This document shows, one piece after another, positions 15,521 to 24,728 of a stretch of DNA of 64,000 bases. A program made the translations under genes and the position numbers. Below the pieces are notes generated by a model. That model was not told the DNA's origin and made no database searches. It worked only from the letters and a program-made list of their open reading frames with translations. Position 1 is the first letter of the stretch; each line of letters opens with the position of its first letter. Source of the DNA: Agromyces sp. Marseille-P2726 (lineage in GTDB: Bacteria > Actinomycetota > Actinomycetes > Actinomycetales > Microbacteriaceae); the NCBI RefSeq assembly GCF_902809835.1, contig NZ_CADDWM010000010.1:186001-250000 (forward strand), read 5' to 3'.

Positions 15521-16084
15521 ATGGCTGAGCAGCTGACGGGCCGAAAGGTCGCCTTCCTCATGACCGACGGATTCGAGCAGGTCGAGTTCACGAAGCCCTG
15601 GGATGCGCTGAAGGGCGCCGGCGCGAACGTGATCCTCGTCTCGCCCGCCGAGGGCAGGGTGTTCGGCATGAACGCCGCCGACAAGGCGGACACGTTCGAC
15701 GTCGACCTCCACGTGAGCGAAGCGGATGCATCGGAGTTCGACGCGCTCGTCCTGCCCGGCGGCGTCGTGAACGCCGACCATCTGCGAATGGACGAGGCAT
15801 CCGTCGACTTCGTCCGGGCCTTCTTCGAACAGCAGAAGCCGGTCGCCGCGATCTGCCATGCCCCGTGGGTCCTGATCGAGGCGGGCGTCGCGCGTGGACG
15901 GAACCTCACCTCGTATCCGAGCCTGATGACCGACCTCGTCAACGCCGGTGCCGATTGGAGTGATGAGGAGGTCGTCGTCGACCAGGGGCTCGTGACGAGC
16001 CGGAACCCCGACGACCTGCCCGCGTTCATCGACAAGGCGATCGAGGAGATCGCCGAGGGCGTGCACGCCGGCCAGCGCGCCTAG
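15521..16084 (+). CDS. DJ-1/PfpI-family protein (type 1 glutamine amidotransferase-like)
   Basis: A 187-residue DJ-1/PfpI superfamily protein. The nucleophile elbow AICHAPWVLIEAG (Cys at about 114) follows the characteristic ALVLPGGVVNADHLR and KVAFLMTDGFEQVEF segments, with the conserved Glu in the first helix. Relatives act as general stress proteins, proteases or glyoxalase/deglycase-like enzymes; the exact activity cannot be read from sequence. Start ATG at 15521 follows GGGAG. It is convergent with the CGNR gene. Confidence 0.9.
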   Translation: MAEQLTGRKVAFLMTDGFEQVEFTKPWDALKGAGANVILVSPAEGRVFGMNAADKADTFDVDLHVSEADASEFDALVLPGGVVNADHLRMDEASVDFVRAFFEQQKPVAAICHAPWVLIEAGVARGRNLTSYPSLMTDLVNAGADWSDEEVVVDQGLVTSRNPDDLPAFIDKAIEEIAEGVHAGQRA

Positions 16085-16126
16085 CGAGCCTCGGGCGGGC
16101 GCGGCGAGCGTGTCAGGCGCGCCGCA

Positions 16127-16672
16127 TCAGGCGATGCGGGCGCGATAGGCGCGCACGGCCATGCGGTTGCCGCACCGCGTGCTGCAGAAGCGACGTGACG
16201 CGTTCTTCGACAGGTCGACGTAGAGGCTCTCGCAGTCGTCGGCGCTGCACATCGCAAGCCGATCCATCTGGTCGGAGCGGATCACGTCGATGATCGCCAT
16301 CGCGGCCTCGACGAGGATTCGCCGGGCCAGCGGCGCATCGAGCTCGGTCGCGTGGATGTGCCAGTCGAGGTCGTCGTGGCGCACGAGTTGCGGGAGCGCC
16401 CGAGCCCCGACGAGGAGCTCGTTCACCGCTGCAGCGGCGTCGTCGCGATCGAGCAGCCAGATGTCGCGCAGGCGCGCGCGGGCTTCGCGAACCTCGGCGA
16501 GTTCTCGCGCGTCGCCGTCGCGGCGCCCGGAGTACTTCCACTCGTCGAGCAGGGCGTCGAGCTGCGTCGGTTCGGCGAGCTCGTCGGTGCCGGAGTCGGA
16601 TGCCTCGGGGGTCGTGTCGGCGAGTGCCGCGACGAACTTCAGCGCCGCCTCCGTGTCATGGGTGAAAAACAT
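16127..16672 (-). CDS. CGNR zinc-finger, stress-induced transcriptional regulator family
   Basis: A 181-residue protein with the N-terminal ABATE domain (FFTHDTEAALKFVAALADT) and a C-terminal CGNR zinc finger (MCSADDCESLYVDLS, then RRFCSTRCGNRMAVRAYR): four Cys and the Cys-Gly-Asn-Arg signature. The family is predicted to bind DNA. ATG at 16672 follows AGGAG with 4 nt spacing. It is divergent from the EamA exporter gene, which it may regulate (inference from position only). Confidence 0.9.
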   Translation of the reverse strand: MFFTHDTEAALKFVAALADTTPEASDSGTDELAEPTQLDALLDEWKYSGRRDGDARELAEVREARARLRDIWLLDRDDAAAAVNELLVGARALPQLVRHDDLDWHIHATELDAPLARRILVEAAMAIIDVIRSDQMDRLAMCSADDCESLYVDLSKNASRRFCSTRCGNRMAVRAYRARIA

Positions 16673-16702
16673 TTGACTCCTGACGCCAACCGCGAGTACT
16701 GT
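16673..16702 (+). promoter_or_regulatory. Promoter for the EamA transporter
   Basis: TTGACT (16673-16678), an 18-bp spacer and TACTGT (16697-16702), a good sigma-70-type promoter pointing to the EamA gene. The -35 hexamer abuts the start codon of the divergent CGNR gene. Confidence 0.55.
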
Positions 16703-16764
16703 CACTAGCATAACGAGTTTCGGGCATGACGGGCGGCCCGACTTGCGAGCGGCGGGGAGTACGG

Positions 16765-17754
16765 ATGCGCAGTTCACAGGGCGTCATCGGCATCCTCCTC
16801 GGTCTGGCCGCGGGCCTCGCGTTCGGCGCAGGCGGCGCCATCGTGAAGCCGCTCCTCGAGGCAGGCTGGTCGCCGGGAGCGGCAGTCTTCTTCCGCATCA
16901 CGGTCGCGGCGCTCCTGCTCGCGATCCCCGGGCTGTTCGCGTTGAAGTTCGACCTCCGCCCGCTCTGGCGAGCGAAATGGGTCGTCCTGGTCTATTCGGT
17001 CATCGCGGTCGCGGGCGTCCAGCTGGCGTTCTACACCTCGATCGCCCGCATTCCCGTGAGCACCGCCCTCCTCATCGAGTACCTCGCGCCCGTGGCACTG
17101 GTCGCCTTCGCCTGGGCTCGCACACGGCACGTCCCGCAGCTCGTCGTGCTCGCAGGTTCGGTCGTCGCGATCACCGGTCTCGTGCTGGTCATCGGCCCCA
17201 CTGGCGGGCCGCTCGATCCGTTCGGCGTGATCATGGCGGGTATCGCGATGCTCGGGGTCGCGGTCTACTACGTGCTCGGCGAGCGATCCGACCTCGGCGT
17301 GCCGCCGATCGCCCTCGCCGCGGTCGGTTGCCTCATCGGATGCCTCGTGCTCGGCCTCTCGGCGCTGACCGGCCTCGTCCCGTTCGAGGTCGCGTTCACG
17401 AACGTCGACTTCCTCGGCACCAGCGCCCCGTGGTGGGTGCCCATGCTCACGGTGGGCGCGTTCTCGACGGCGTTCGCCTATGTCGCCGGAATCCAGGCCA
17501 TCCGCATGCTCGGCACGCGCCTCTCGTCCTTCCTCGGACTCTCCGAGGTCATCTTCGCCGCGATCGTGGCGTGGGCGCTCCTCGGCGAGGCGATCGGGCC
17601 GGTGCAGGCGCTCGGCGGACTCCTGATCCTGGGCGGCATCGTGCTCGTCAAGCTCGAGCGCCGGCCAGGTCGAGCGAGCGCGTCCGAGCTCGTCGACGAG
17701 ACGCCCGAGTTCGTCGCAGAGCGAGCGGATGCCGCATCCGTTCGTCGTCCGTAG
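16765..17754 (+). CDS. EamA-family (DMT superfamily) exporter
   Basis: A 329-residue membrane protein with ten predicted helices in two EamA repeats (residues 5-135 and 150-292), and the typical FFRITVAALLLAIPG and STALLIEYLAPVAL segments. It probably exports a small metabolite such as an amino acid. A charged 35-residue cytoplasmic tail follows. ATG at 16765 is preceded by GGGGAG. An upstream in-frame ATG at 16726 is unlikely because it adds a charged extension. Confidence 0.88.
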   Translation: MRSSQGVIGILLGLAAGLAFGAGGAIVKPLLEAGWSPGAAVFFRITVAALLLAIPGLFALKFDLRPLWRAKWVVLVYSVIAVAGVQLAFYTSIARIPVSTALLIEYLAPVALVAFAWARTRHVPQLVVLAGSVVAITGLVLVIGPTGGPLDPFGVIMAGIAMLGVAVYYVLGERSDLGVPPIALAAVGCLIGCLVLGLSALTGLVPFEVAFTNVDFLGTSAPWWVPMLTVGAFSTAFAYVAGIQAIRMLGTRLSSFLGLSEVIFAAIVAWALLGEAIGPVQALGGLLILGGIVLVKLERRPGRASASELVDETPEFVAERADAASVRRP

Positions 17755-17850
17755 ACTCCGCCCACGCGCTGCGGCAGCTCGGAACGAGCGCATGCTCCGC
17801 GGGGTGTCCGCTGGGGCAGCGCGCCCGCTCCCCGCGATAGCCTGAGGCGC

Positions 17851-18453
17851 ATGCCCGCACCCCGCTCGAAGCCCCTGCTCAGCTGGGAGCCGCTCCCGTT
17901 CCTCGTGCTGCTCGTGCTGCTGCTGCTCACGGGCGTCGTGCGACCCGAGAGCCCTCCCGTGTACGTCTGGGGGTTGGCCGCGGGCATCCTCGCCGCGCTC
18001 GTGTGGCTGGTCGTATCGCTCGTCCGGGCGAGCAGGCGGATGAATCCCGACCCGTGGGGCGACCTCTCCACGCTCGACGGCCTCGTGATCACCGATGCGC
18101 CGCGGGCTGCGCGTGACGTTCGCACGGTCGTGCCGGTCGACGAGGTGCAGCGCCATCAGCCCGCGATCGAACTCGCCCGCATCCACGGCGGTGCCGAGCA
18201 GTCCGCGCTGCTGGTGCCGCGGGCCAGTCGATGGCTCAAGCGGCGGTACCGCATCGGCGTACAGCTCGTGGGGGGAGATCGACCACGTCACGCCGGATTC
18301 CTCGCGCGGGCGGCCGAGGAGCGATGGGTGGAACTGCTCGATGACCGGGGACAACGCGGCGAGTACGTGCGAGTGCCCGCGACGATCACCGGATCATCGC
18401 GGCCCTACGGCGTCGAACTCGACCTCAGCGGCCTCGGTGCGATGGGGGAATGA
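17851..18453 (+). CDS. Two-helix membrane protein of unknown function
   Basis: A 200-residue protein with hydrophobic helices at residues 14-31 and 38-62, then a soluble C-terminal domain (QPAIELARIHGG, then RRYRIGVQLVGG) without recognised motifs. The N-terminus is probably cytoplasmic and short. There is no Shine-Dalgarno sequence; TAGCCT (17838-17843) ends 7 nt before the ATG, consistent with leaderless transcription. I do not recognise the family. Confidence 0.7.
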   Translation: MPAPRSKPLLSWEPLPFLVLLVLLLLTGVVRPESPPVYVWGLAAGILAALVWLVVSLVRASRRMNPDPWGDLSTLDGLVITDAPRAARDVRTVVPVDEVQRHQPAIELARIHGGAEQSALLVPRASRWLKRRYRIGVQLVGGDRPRHAGFLARAAEERWVELLDDRGQRGEYVRVPATITGSSRPYGVELDLSGLGAMGE

Positions 18454-18499
18454 CGCCGCGGCGTGACATCCCGTCGCTTCGGCAGCTCACCGATCGGAT

Positions 18500-18877
18500 T
18501 CAGCCCTGCGCCTCGGCCCCCTGGCGGCTGGCCAGCTCGGCTCGGACCTTGTCCATGTCGAGCGCCCGCACCTGCGAGATGAGGTCGTCGAGCATCGGGC
18601 GGGGGAGTGCGCCGGCCTGCGCGAAGACGCCGATGCCGTCTTTGAAAGCCATGATGGTGGGGATGGACGTGATGTTCATCGCGGCCGCCAGCTGCTGCTG
18701 GTCTTCGGTGTCGACCTTCGCGAACACGAGGTCGGGGTTGGCCTCGGACGCCGCCTCGTAGTTCGGGGCGAACTGGCGGCACGGGCCGCACCATTCCGCC
18801 CAGAAGTCGACGAAGACAGTGCCGCCCTCGAGGATGGTCTTCTCGAAGTCGTCAAGGGTGAGCGCCACGGTAGCCAT
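18500..18877 (-). CDS. Thioredoxin
   Basis: A 125-residue thioredoxin with the active site WCGPC at residues 29-33, FVDFWAEW before it and the cis-Pro in TSIPTIMAF. It is a cytoplasmic disulfide reductase that would be kept reduced by thioredoxin reductase. The C-terminus is extended by a short charged helix. There is no ribosome binding site: TAGGGT on the minus strand (18884-18889) ends 6 nt before the ATG, suggesting a leaderless transcript. It may not be the main TrxA because it is not next to trxB. Confidence 0.92.
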   Translation of the reverse strand: MATVALTLDDFEKTILEGGTVFVDFWAEWCGPCRQFAPNYEAASEANPDLVFAKVDTEDQQQLAAAMNITSIPTIMAFKDGIGVFAQAGALPRPMLDDLISQVRALDMDKVRAELASRQGAEAQG

Positions 18878-18984
18878 GGGTCCACCCTATGCGGCCTGGC
18901 TGGTCGTGCATGCGGTGTTCGCTGTGGGCGCGGTGTGAGCCCGGTCGCCGCCCGGGCGTGTCGCCAGGGCGGTATGGTGTGGTC

Positions 18985-19965
18985 GTGGTCGCATTCGACG
19001 GAGTGCAGGGATCGTTCCGTCGCCGTGGCGAGTCGCCCGATGCAGTCGTTCCGCAGGCGCCTCCGGCCGACGACGAATCGAGAGTGCTGGATGCCGCCAT
19101 CGGCGACGTGGTCGATTGGCGGGCATTCCCGCGCGGCACCGAGCGCACGATGTTCCGGGCGCCCAGTGGTGATCTCGCGCGCATCGCGTACGGACCGACA
19201 TCGGGTCGACGGGTAGTACTCGTGCCCGGGGCGACGGGGTCCAAGGAGGACTTCGTGCTCATGCTGCCGTTGCTCGCCGCCGCGGGGTATCGCGTGGAGT
19301 CGTTCGACCTCGCGGGCCAGTACGAGTCCGCACACGCCGGGCCGTGGAACCTCGACCCGCCGCGAGCCCGCTACGACCAGCGTCTCTTCCTCGACGACCT
19401 GCTCGCCGTGCTCGACGACGGCCCCGGCGGTGCCCACGTGCTCGGGTACAGCTTCGCCGGCACGCTGGCCGAGCTCGCGCTGCTCGAACGTCCCGACCGC
19501 TTCGCGACCCTCACGCTCCTGAGCGCGCCGCCCGTACCCGGTCAGGTGTTCCGCTTCATCAAGCGCATCGGTGCGCTCAGCTCCTTCACGACCGCTCGTG
19601 TCAGCGCAGGGCTGATGCTCTGGGGCATCCGGAACAACCTGAACAAGGTGTCGCCGGGGCGCATCGCCTTCGTGCGCGAGCGGTTCGCGCTCACCCGCCG
19701 CGAGAGCGTCGACGACATCATCGACCTCATGATGCGCACGCCCGACCTGCGCGCCGACCTCGCCGCCTCACCGGTGCCGAAGCTCGTCGCGGTCGGCGAG
19801 CACGATCTGTGGTCGAGCGAATTGCATCAGCGCTTCGCGCAAGAGATCGGAGCCGGCTTCGCGGTGTACCTCACGGGGCACAGCCCCTGCGAGACGGCGC
19901 CGCACCAGCTCGTGCGCGACATGCTGACGCTGTTCGCCGAGGTCGACGCCGACCCCCACAACTGA
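18985..19965 (+). CDS. Alpha/beta hydrolase
   Basis: A 326-residue alpha/beta-hydrolase. The nucleophile elbow GYSFAGTLAELAL is near residue 155, the oxyanion-region VLVPGATGSKEDF near residue 77, and the catalytic His is probably in TGHSPCETAPHQL near the end. The acid residue is likely the Asp in VGEHDLW. The substrate is unknown. GTG at 18985 is chosen because TATGGT (18973-18978) lies 6 nt before it; GTG at 18979 is the alternative. Confidence 0.85.
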   Translation: MVAFDGVQGSFRRRGESPDAVVPQAPPADDESRVLDAAIGDVVDWRAFPRGTERTMFRAPSGDLARIAYGPTSGRRVVLVPGATGSKEDFVLMLPLLAAAGYRVESFDLAGQYESAHAGPWNLDPPRARYDQRLFLDDLLAVLDDGPGGAHVLGYSFAGTLAELALLERPDRFATLTLLSAPPVPGQVFRFIKRIGALSSFTTARVSAGLMLWGIRNNLNKVSPGRIAFVRERFALTRRESVDDIIDLMMRTPDLRADLAASPVPKLVAVGEHDLWSSELHQRFAQEIGAGFAVYLTGHSPCETAPHQLVRDMLTLFAEVDADPHN

Positions 19966-19986
19966 GGCACGGATGCCGCGGGCCGG

Positions 19987-20787
19987 TCAGGCCGGCAGCG
20001 GCTCGTCGCCCTCGGTCGCCTCGACCTCCGTCCCGAGCTCGTCGACGACGGTCGAGCGCTTGCGGGCGCGCCAGTACTCGGCGCGTCGCTCGAGCGGCCC
20101 CCAGCCGCGGAAGTCCAGGGCCATCGTGTGGAAGGCCACGCGGACGCGGCGCCACAGCCCCTCGACGCTGTCGAACGGGCGCGCCGAGACGCCGACGAGC
20201 ATGCGGTCGTCGCGGACCACCGTCATGCCCGGTCGGATCCACCACGAGAGGTCGAGGTCGTCGTGCACGTCGCCGCGATCACGATGCACGACCTCGCGGA
20301 GCTCGAGCCAGGCCTCCCGGCGCATGGCGTAGTTCGATCCGAACACGGGCGAGTGGCCGAGCAGCGCGCCGATCGCGAAGAAGTAGCCGCCGATGTAGAC
20401 GTTGCGCGCGATCCAGCGGATCACCCGGTTCGCGCCGTAGAAGACGCCCGAACCCGTGACGAACGTCGGGCGGTCGGAACGCGACATCCGGTACTCGACC
20501 TCGGCGAGCCACCCGGGCGCGGGCACCGAGTCGGCGTCGAGGCGGGCGAGCAGGTCGCCGGATGCCGCGTCGAACCCGGCTGCGGTCGCCGGCCAGATGC
20601 CGCGCAGCGGCTCGGTGACCACGGTGGCACCTCCGGCGCGAGCGACGTCGGCCGTGGCATCCGTCGAACCGTTGTCGACGACGATGATCTCGTCTGCCGG
20701 CCGGGTCTGCACGGCGAGGGCGTCGAGGCAGGCGGCGACATAGCCCGCGTCGTTGTAGCTCGGGATGACGACCGAAATGGTGCCCAT
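19987..20787 (-). CDS. Family 2 glycosyltransferase
   Basis: A 266-residue GT-A fold glycosyltransferase. ISVVIPSYNDAGYVAACLD opens the protein, DEIIVVDNGSTD follows, and LLARLDADSVP carries the DxD nucleotide-sugar and metal site. DVHDDLDLSWW contains the likely catalytic Asp. There is no transmembrane segment beyond one amphipathic stretch (YIGGYFFAIGALLG). It would add sugar to a lipid or wall polymer; the acceptor is unknown. TAGACT on the minus strand ends 7 nt before the ATG (leaderless type). Confidence 0.87.
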   Translation of the reverse strand: MGTISVVIPSYNDAGYVAACLDALAVQTRPADEIIVVDNGSTDATADVARAGGATVVTEPLRGIWPATAAGFDAASGDLLARLDADSVPAPGWLAEVEYRMSRSDRPTFVTGSGVFYGANRVIRWIARNVYIGGYFFAIGALLGHSPVFGSNYAMRREAWLELREVVHRDRGDVHDDLDLSWWIRPGMTVVRDDRMLVGVSARPFDSVEGLWRRVRVAFHTMALDFRGWGPLERRAEYWRARKRSTVVDELGTEVEATEGDEPLPA

Positions 20788-20941
20788 CGTCGGGAGTCTA
20801 TCCACTACGGCACCGCGTCACGCGAGATCGTTGCGCGTCGCCCGAGTTCGACGCAAGGGCTGTTCAACTGCGCTCGCTGCACCTATGCTCTCCCTCAATG
20901 TGTGTCACCCGAAGGAGGGTGCCACGAGTGAAAGGAAGACG

Positions 20942-22537
20942 ATGAAGTCATCTGCCACACTTTCCCGACGCGCCAAGGCGGTGGGAGTCGCTACCGCGAC
21001 GATCGCAGCCCTGGCGCTCGTGCCGACAGGGGCGGCCTTCGCGGCACCGGGGGCACAGAGCTGTGACAACCGCAACAACAACACGATCGCGAAGCTGCTC
21101 GAGTGCGTCGACGCCGACGGAGCCCGGGAGCACTTGGAGGCGTTCCAGCAGATCGCCGACGAGAACGGCGGCAACCGTGCCGCAGGCCTCCCCGGCTACG
21201 AGGCGAGCGTCGACTACGTCGTCGACACGCTCGAAGCGGCCGGATGGAACGTCTCGATCGATACGTTCGACTTCGAGTTCACCGGCCCCTCGGAGCTCGA
21301 GCAGCTGACGCCCGTTCAGGCCATCTACGAGACCGGCTCCTTCACGGGAAGCGGCTCCGGCGAGGTCACGGGCAATGTGATCCCCGTCGACATCAACCTC
21401 GAAGGTGATCGGGCCAGCGACAGCGGCTGCGAGGCGGCCGACTTCACGGGCCTCGACTGGTCCGGTGACAACGACATCGCGCTCGTCCAGCGCGGCACGT
21501 GCAACTTCGGGGACAAGGCGTTCTTCGCCGAGCAGGCCGGCGCCGAGGCGGTCATCATCTTCAACCAGGGCAACACCCCCGACCGTGAGGGCCTGATCGT
21601 CGCCGACGCCTCATCGCGCACCGACGGCACGACGGTCAAGCACACCATCCCGGTGGTGGGGGCGAGCTTCCAGCAGGGCGTCGCGCTCGCGGCGGAGGGC
21701 TCGACGGCTCGCATCTTCGTGCCCGCGCCCGAGCAGCGTCCGCAGAAGAACGTGATCGCGGAACTCCCGGGCAAGAACGACGACAACGTCGTGATGGCCG
21801 GTGCGCACCTCGACTCCGTGCAGGCGGGCCCCGGCATCAACGACAACGGCAGCGGCTCCGCTGCGCTGCTCGAGATCGCTGAGAACCTGTCGAAACTGAA
21901 GCCGCAGAACACCATCCGCCTCGCGTGGTGGGGTGCTGAAGAGGAAGGCCTCCTCGGCTCGGCTGCCTATGTGAATGAGCTCTCGCAGGCCGAGAAGGAC
22001 CGCATCGCGCTGTACCTCAACTTCGACATGGTCGCGTCGCCGAACTACATCTTCATGATCTACGACGGTGACGAGTCGGGCTTCGAGGCGCCGGTGGTGG
22101 TGCCCGAGGGTTCGGTGCAGATCGAGGACCTCTTCGAGAGCTACTTCACGAGCGTGGGCGAGCCGTACGACGACGCCGAGTTCAGCGGTCGCAGCGACTA
22201 CGAGGCGTTCATCCTGAACGGCATCCCGGCCGGTGGTCTGTTCACCGGCGCCGAGGTCGTGAAGACCGCGGAGCAGGAGGCGATCTGGGGCGGCGAAGCG
22301 GGCCAGCAGTACGACCCGTGCTACCACCTGGTCTGCGACACGATCGACAACATCAGCATGGAGGCGCTCGACGTCAACATCGATGCGATCGCGCTCGCCA
22401 TCCTCGCCTACTCCTACTCCACGGAGTCGGTGAACGGCGTGCCCGGCAAGAACATCCCCGGCGGACTCTCGCTCCCTGCCCCGGCAGGGCCTGAGGGCAC
22501 CGTCGGCAGTGACGGCGGCCACACGCACGACAACTGA
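20942..22537 (+). CDS. Secreted M28 family aminopeptidase with PA domain
   Basis: A 531-residue exported zinc aminopeptidase. A signal peptide (KSSATLSRRAKAV, hydrophobic core, GAAFAAPGA) is followed by an N-terminal segment, a PA domain (about residues 135-245; QRGTCNFGDKAFFAEQAGAE) and the M28 catalytic domain (about 260-490). Zinc ligands and catalytic residues are visible: His in AGAHLDSV, Asp in GINDNGSGSAA, Glu-Glu in WWGAEEEGL, Asp in YLNFDM and His in DPCYHLVCD. It releases N-terminal residues from peptides outside the cell. Start ATG at 20942 follows AAAGGAAG. A strong terminator follows. Confidence 0.93.
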   Translation: MKSSATLSRRAKAVGVATATIAALALVPTGAAFAAPGAQSCDNRNNNTIAKLLECVDADGAREHLEAFQQIADENGGNRAAGLPGYEASVDYVVDTLEAAGWNVSIDTFDFEFTGPSELEQLTPVQAIYETGSFTGSGSGEVTGNVIPVDINLEGDRASDSGCEAADFTGLDWSGDNDIALVQRGTCNFGDKAFFAEQAGAEAVIIFNQGNTPDREGLIVADASSRTDGTTVKHTIPVVGASFQQGVALAAEGSTARIFVPAPEQRPQKNVIAELPGKNDDNVVMAGAHLDSVQAGPGINDNGSGSAALLEIAENLSKLKPQNTIRLAWWGAEEEGLLGSAAYVNELSQAEKDRIALYLNFDMVASPNYIFMIYDGDESGFEAPVVVPEGSVQIEDLFESYFTSVGEPYDDAEFSGRSDYEAFILNGIPAGGLFTGAEVVKTAEQEAIWGGEAGQQYDPCYHLVCDTIDNISMEALDVNIDAIALAILAYSYSTESVNGVPGKNIPGGLSLPAPAGPEGTVGSDGGHTHDN

Positions 22538-22558
22538 GTCGACTGATCCGAACGCGAG

Positions 22559-22590
22559 AGCGGGGGTGCCGGATGGCACCCCCGCTTTCC
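22559..22590 (+). terminator. Terminator after the M28 peptidase gene
   Basis: A perfect 12-bp stem (22559-22570 with 22575-22586) with a GGAT loop, followed by TTCCCG. It lies 22 bp after the stop codon. Confidence 0.85.
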
Positions 22591-22633
22591 CGTTTCCCGG
22601 TGCGTACCTTGCCACGTCGGGCACACTGAGCTG

Positions 22634-23422
22634 GTGGAGACCATCGTCAAGCGACGGGCGGATGCCCCCGAGGGCTTCTTCGAGGCAGAGGCGGCCGGTC
22701 TGGCATGGCTGGCCGCGGCCGGTGGAGCGAAGACCGTCGCCGTCGCATCCGTGGCACCAGGTCGCATCGAGCTCGAGCGGGTGGTCGAGACGCGACCGGA
22801 TGTCGCCGCAGCGCGATCGTTCGGCGCCGCCCTCGCCCGGACGCACGCGGCGGGCGCACGTGCGTTCGGCGCCCGACCCGACGGTTGGCACGGTCCGATG
22901 TACATCGGACGGCGCGTCCTGCCTGCGGCCGAGGACGCCACGTGGGGCGCGTTCTACGCGCGCGACCGGGTGCTGCCCTACCTGGAGGTCGCCGAGCAGG
23001 TGGGGAACACCACCGCAGCCGAGGCGGATCTGGTCCGACGCGCCTGCGACGCGATCGCTGCCGGTGCCTTCGACGACGAGGAACCGCCTGCCCGGGTCCA
23101 CGGCGACCTCTGGAACGGCAACTTGCTGTGGTCGGCCGGGGGCGTGGTCCTCATCGATCCCGCCGCACACGGTGGGCATCGCGAGACGGATCTCGCGATG
23201 CTCGCGCTCTTCGGATGCCCCTTCCTCGACGAGGTGATCGAGGCGTACGATCTGTCGGCGCCGTTACGTGCGGGATGGCGCGAACGCATCCCGCTCCACC
23301 AGCTGCATCCGCTCGCCGTGCACGCCGCGGGGCACGGTCGAAGCTACGGTGTCGCGCTGGCGGAGGCCGCGGCGGCGGTCCTCGAATCGGGAGGAAACGA
23401 GGGTCGAACATCGCTGGAGTAG
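22634..23422 (+). CDS. Fructosamine kinase family protein
   Basis: A 262-residue protein-kinase-like fold enzyme of the fructosamine-3-kinase family, which phosphorylates glycated amines so that they break down. Visible kinase elements are RVHGDLWNGNLLW (catalytic Asp, Asn) near residue 155 and VVLIDPAAHGGHRETDLAML (metal-binding Asp) near residue 172. GTG at 22634 is the first plausible start and fits the compact family length. The true substrate in bacteria is not known. Confidence 0.85.
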   Translation: METIVKRRADAPEGFFEAEAAGLAWLAAAGGAKTVAVASVAPGRIELERVVETRPDVAAARSFGAALARTHAAGARAFGARPDGWHGPMYIGRRVLPAAEDATWGAFYARDRVLPYLEVAEQVGNTTAAEADLVRRACDAIAAGAFDDEEPPARVHGDLWNGNLLWSAGGVVLIDPAAHGGHRETDLAMLALFGCPFLDEVIEAYDLSAPLRAGWRERIPLHQLHPLAVHAAGHGRSYGVALAEAAAAVLESGGNEGRTSLE

Positions 23423-23461
23423 ACGGGAATAGATCGGGCCAGACATCCGTTCTGGTATTTA

Positions 23462-23475
23462 CATGCAAACGCATG
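23462..23475. promoter_or_regulatory. Palindrome upstream of the monooxygenase gene
   Basis: CATGCAAACGCATG is a 5-bp inverted repeat with a 4-bp centre, placed 30 bp before the monooxygenase start; an outer ACATG...CATGT pair extends it. It may be an operator for the monooxygenase/FMN reductase pair. No regulator gene lies beside it. Confidence 0.35.
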
Positions 23476-23504
23476 GACATGTTCTCACAGCCCAGGAGGG
23501 CGAA

Positions 23505-24728
23505 ATGCAGTTCGGTATCTTCACCGTCACCGACATCACCCAGGACCCAACCACCGGTCGCACGCCGAGTGAGCACGAGCGCATCAAGGCCACGCTCACC
23601 ATGGCGAAGCACGCCGAGGAGGTCGGGCTCGATGTCTTCGCCCTCGGCGAGCATCACAACCCGCCGTTCTGGTCGTCGTCGCCCACCACCACGCTCGCGC
23701 ATGTCGCCGGGCAGACTTCCACGCTGCAGTTGTCGACGGCGACCACGCTCATCACCACGAACGACCCGGTGAAGATCGCCGAAGACTACTCGATGCTCCA
23801 GCACGTGTCCGACGGTCGCGTCGACCTGATGCTCGGCCGCGGCAACACCGGTCCGGTCTACCCCTGGTTCGGCCAGGACATCCGCCAGGGCCTGCCGCTC
23901 GCCCTCGAGAACTACGAGCTCCTCCACCGACTGTGGCGCGAGGACGTCGTCGACTGGTCGGGCCAGTTCCGCACGCCGCTGCAGGGCTTCACGGCCACGC
24001 CGCGTCCGCTCGACGACGTGCCGCCGTTCGTCTGGCACGGCTCCATCCGAACCCCCGAGATCGCCGACCAGGCCGCGTTCTACGGCGACGGCTTCTTCGC
24101 CAACCACATCTTCTGGCCCGCATCGCACACCCAGCGCATGATCGCGCTGTACCGCCAGCGCTTCGAGCACCACGGTCATGGCACCGCGGCCCAGGCCATC
24201 GTCGGACTCGGCGGGCAGGTCTTCATGCGCAAGAACTCGCAGGACGCGGTCAACGAGTTCCGCCCCTACTTCGACAACGCTCCCGTGTACGGCCACGGCC
24301 CGAGCCTCGAGGACTTCACCCAGCAGACGCCGCTCACCGTCGGCAGCCCACAGGAGGTCATCGACCGCACGCTCGGCTTCCGCGACTACGTCGGCGACTA
24401 CCAGCGCCAGCTCTGGCTCATGGACCACGCCGGCCTGCCGCTGAAGACCGTGCTCGAGCAGCTCGACCTGCTCGGCGAGGAGGTCGTGCCGGTGCTTCGC
24501 AAGGAGTTCGCCAAGAACCGCCCCGCCGACGTGCCCGACGCCCCCACCCACGCCTCGCTCGTGAAGGCGAAGTACGGCGACGAGACCCCGCGCCAGGCCA
24601 CGCCGAACGCGAACCGCGGCGACAACCTGACGCTGGGTTCTCCCTACCAGGACACGGCGGTCGTCGAAGCCGCCAAGCCCGGCTCGGCCTTCGGCCCTGC
24701 CGCGACCCGCAAGGAGTTCGTGCGATGA
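23505..24728 (+). CDS. LLM-class, CE1758-type FMN-dependent luciferase-like monooxygenase
   Basis: A 407-residue bacterial-luciferase-like protein. It has the N-terminal beta-strand QFGIFTVTDI, DVFALGEHHNPPF near residue 45, and DLMLGRGNTGPVYPWFGQD near residue 110, all typical of the CE1758 subfamily first noted in Corynebacterium. It would use reduced FMN and O2 on an unknown substrate. ATG at 23505 follows CCAGGAGGG. The stop overlaps the FMN reductase start (ATGA), so flavin supply and use are coupled. Confidence 0.9.
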   Translation: MQFGIFTVTDITQDPTTGRTPSEHERIKATLTMAKHAEEVGLDVFALGEHHNPPFWSSSPTTTLAHVAGQTSTLQLSTATTLITTNDPVKIAEDYSMLQHVSDGRVDLMLGRGNTGPVYPWFGQDIRQGLPLALENYELLHRLWREDVVDWSGQFRTPLQGFTATPRPLDDVPPFVWHGSIRTPEIADQAAFYGDGFFANHIFWPASHTQRMIALYRQRFEHHGHGTAAQAIVGLGGQVFMRKNSQDAVNEFRPYFDNAPVYGHGPSLEDFTQQTPLTVGSPQEVIDRTLGFRDYVGDYQRQLWLMDHAGLPLKTVLEQLDLLGEEVVPVLRKEFAKNRPADVPDAPTHASLVKAKYGDETPRQATPNANRGDNLTLGSPYQDTAVVEAAKPGSAFGPAATRKEFVR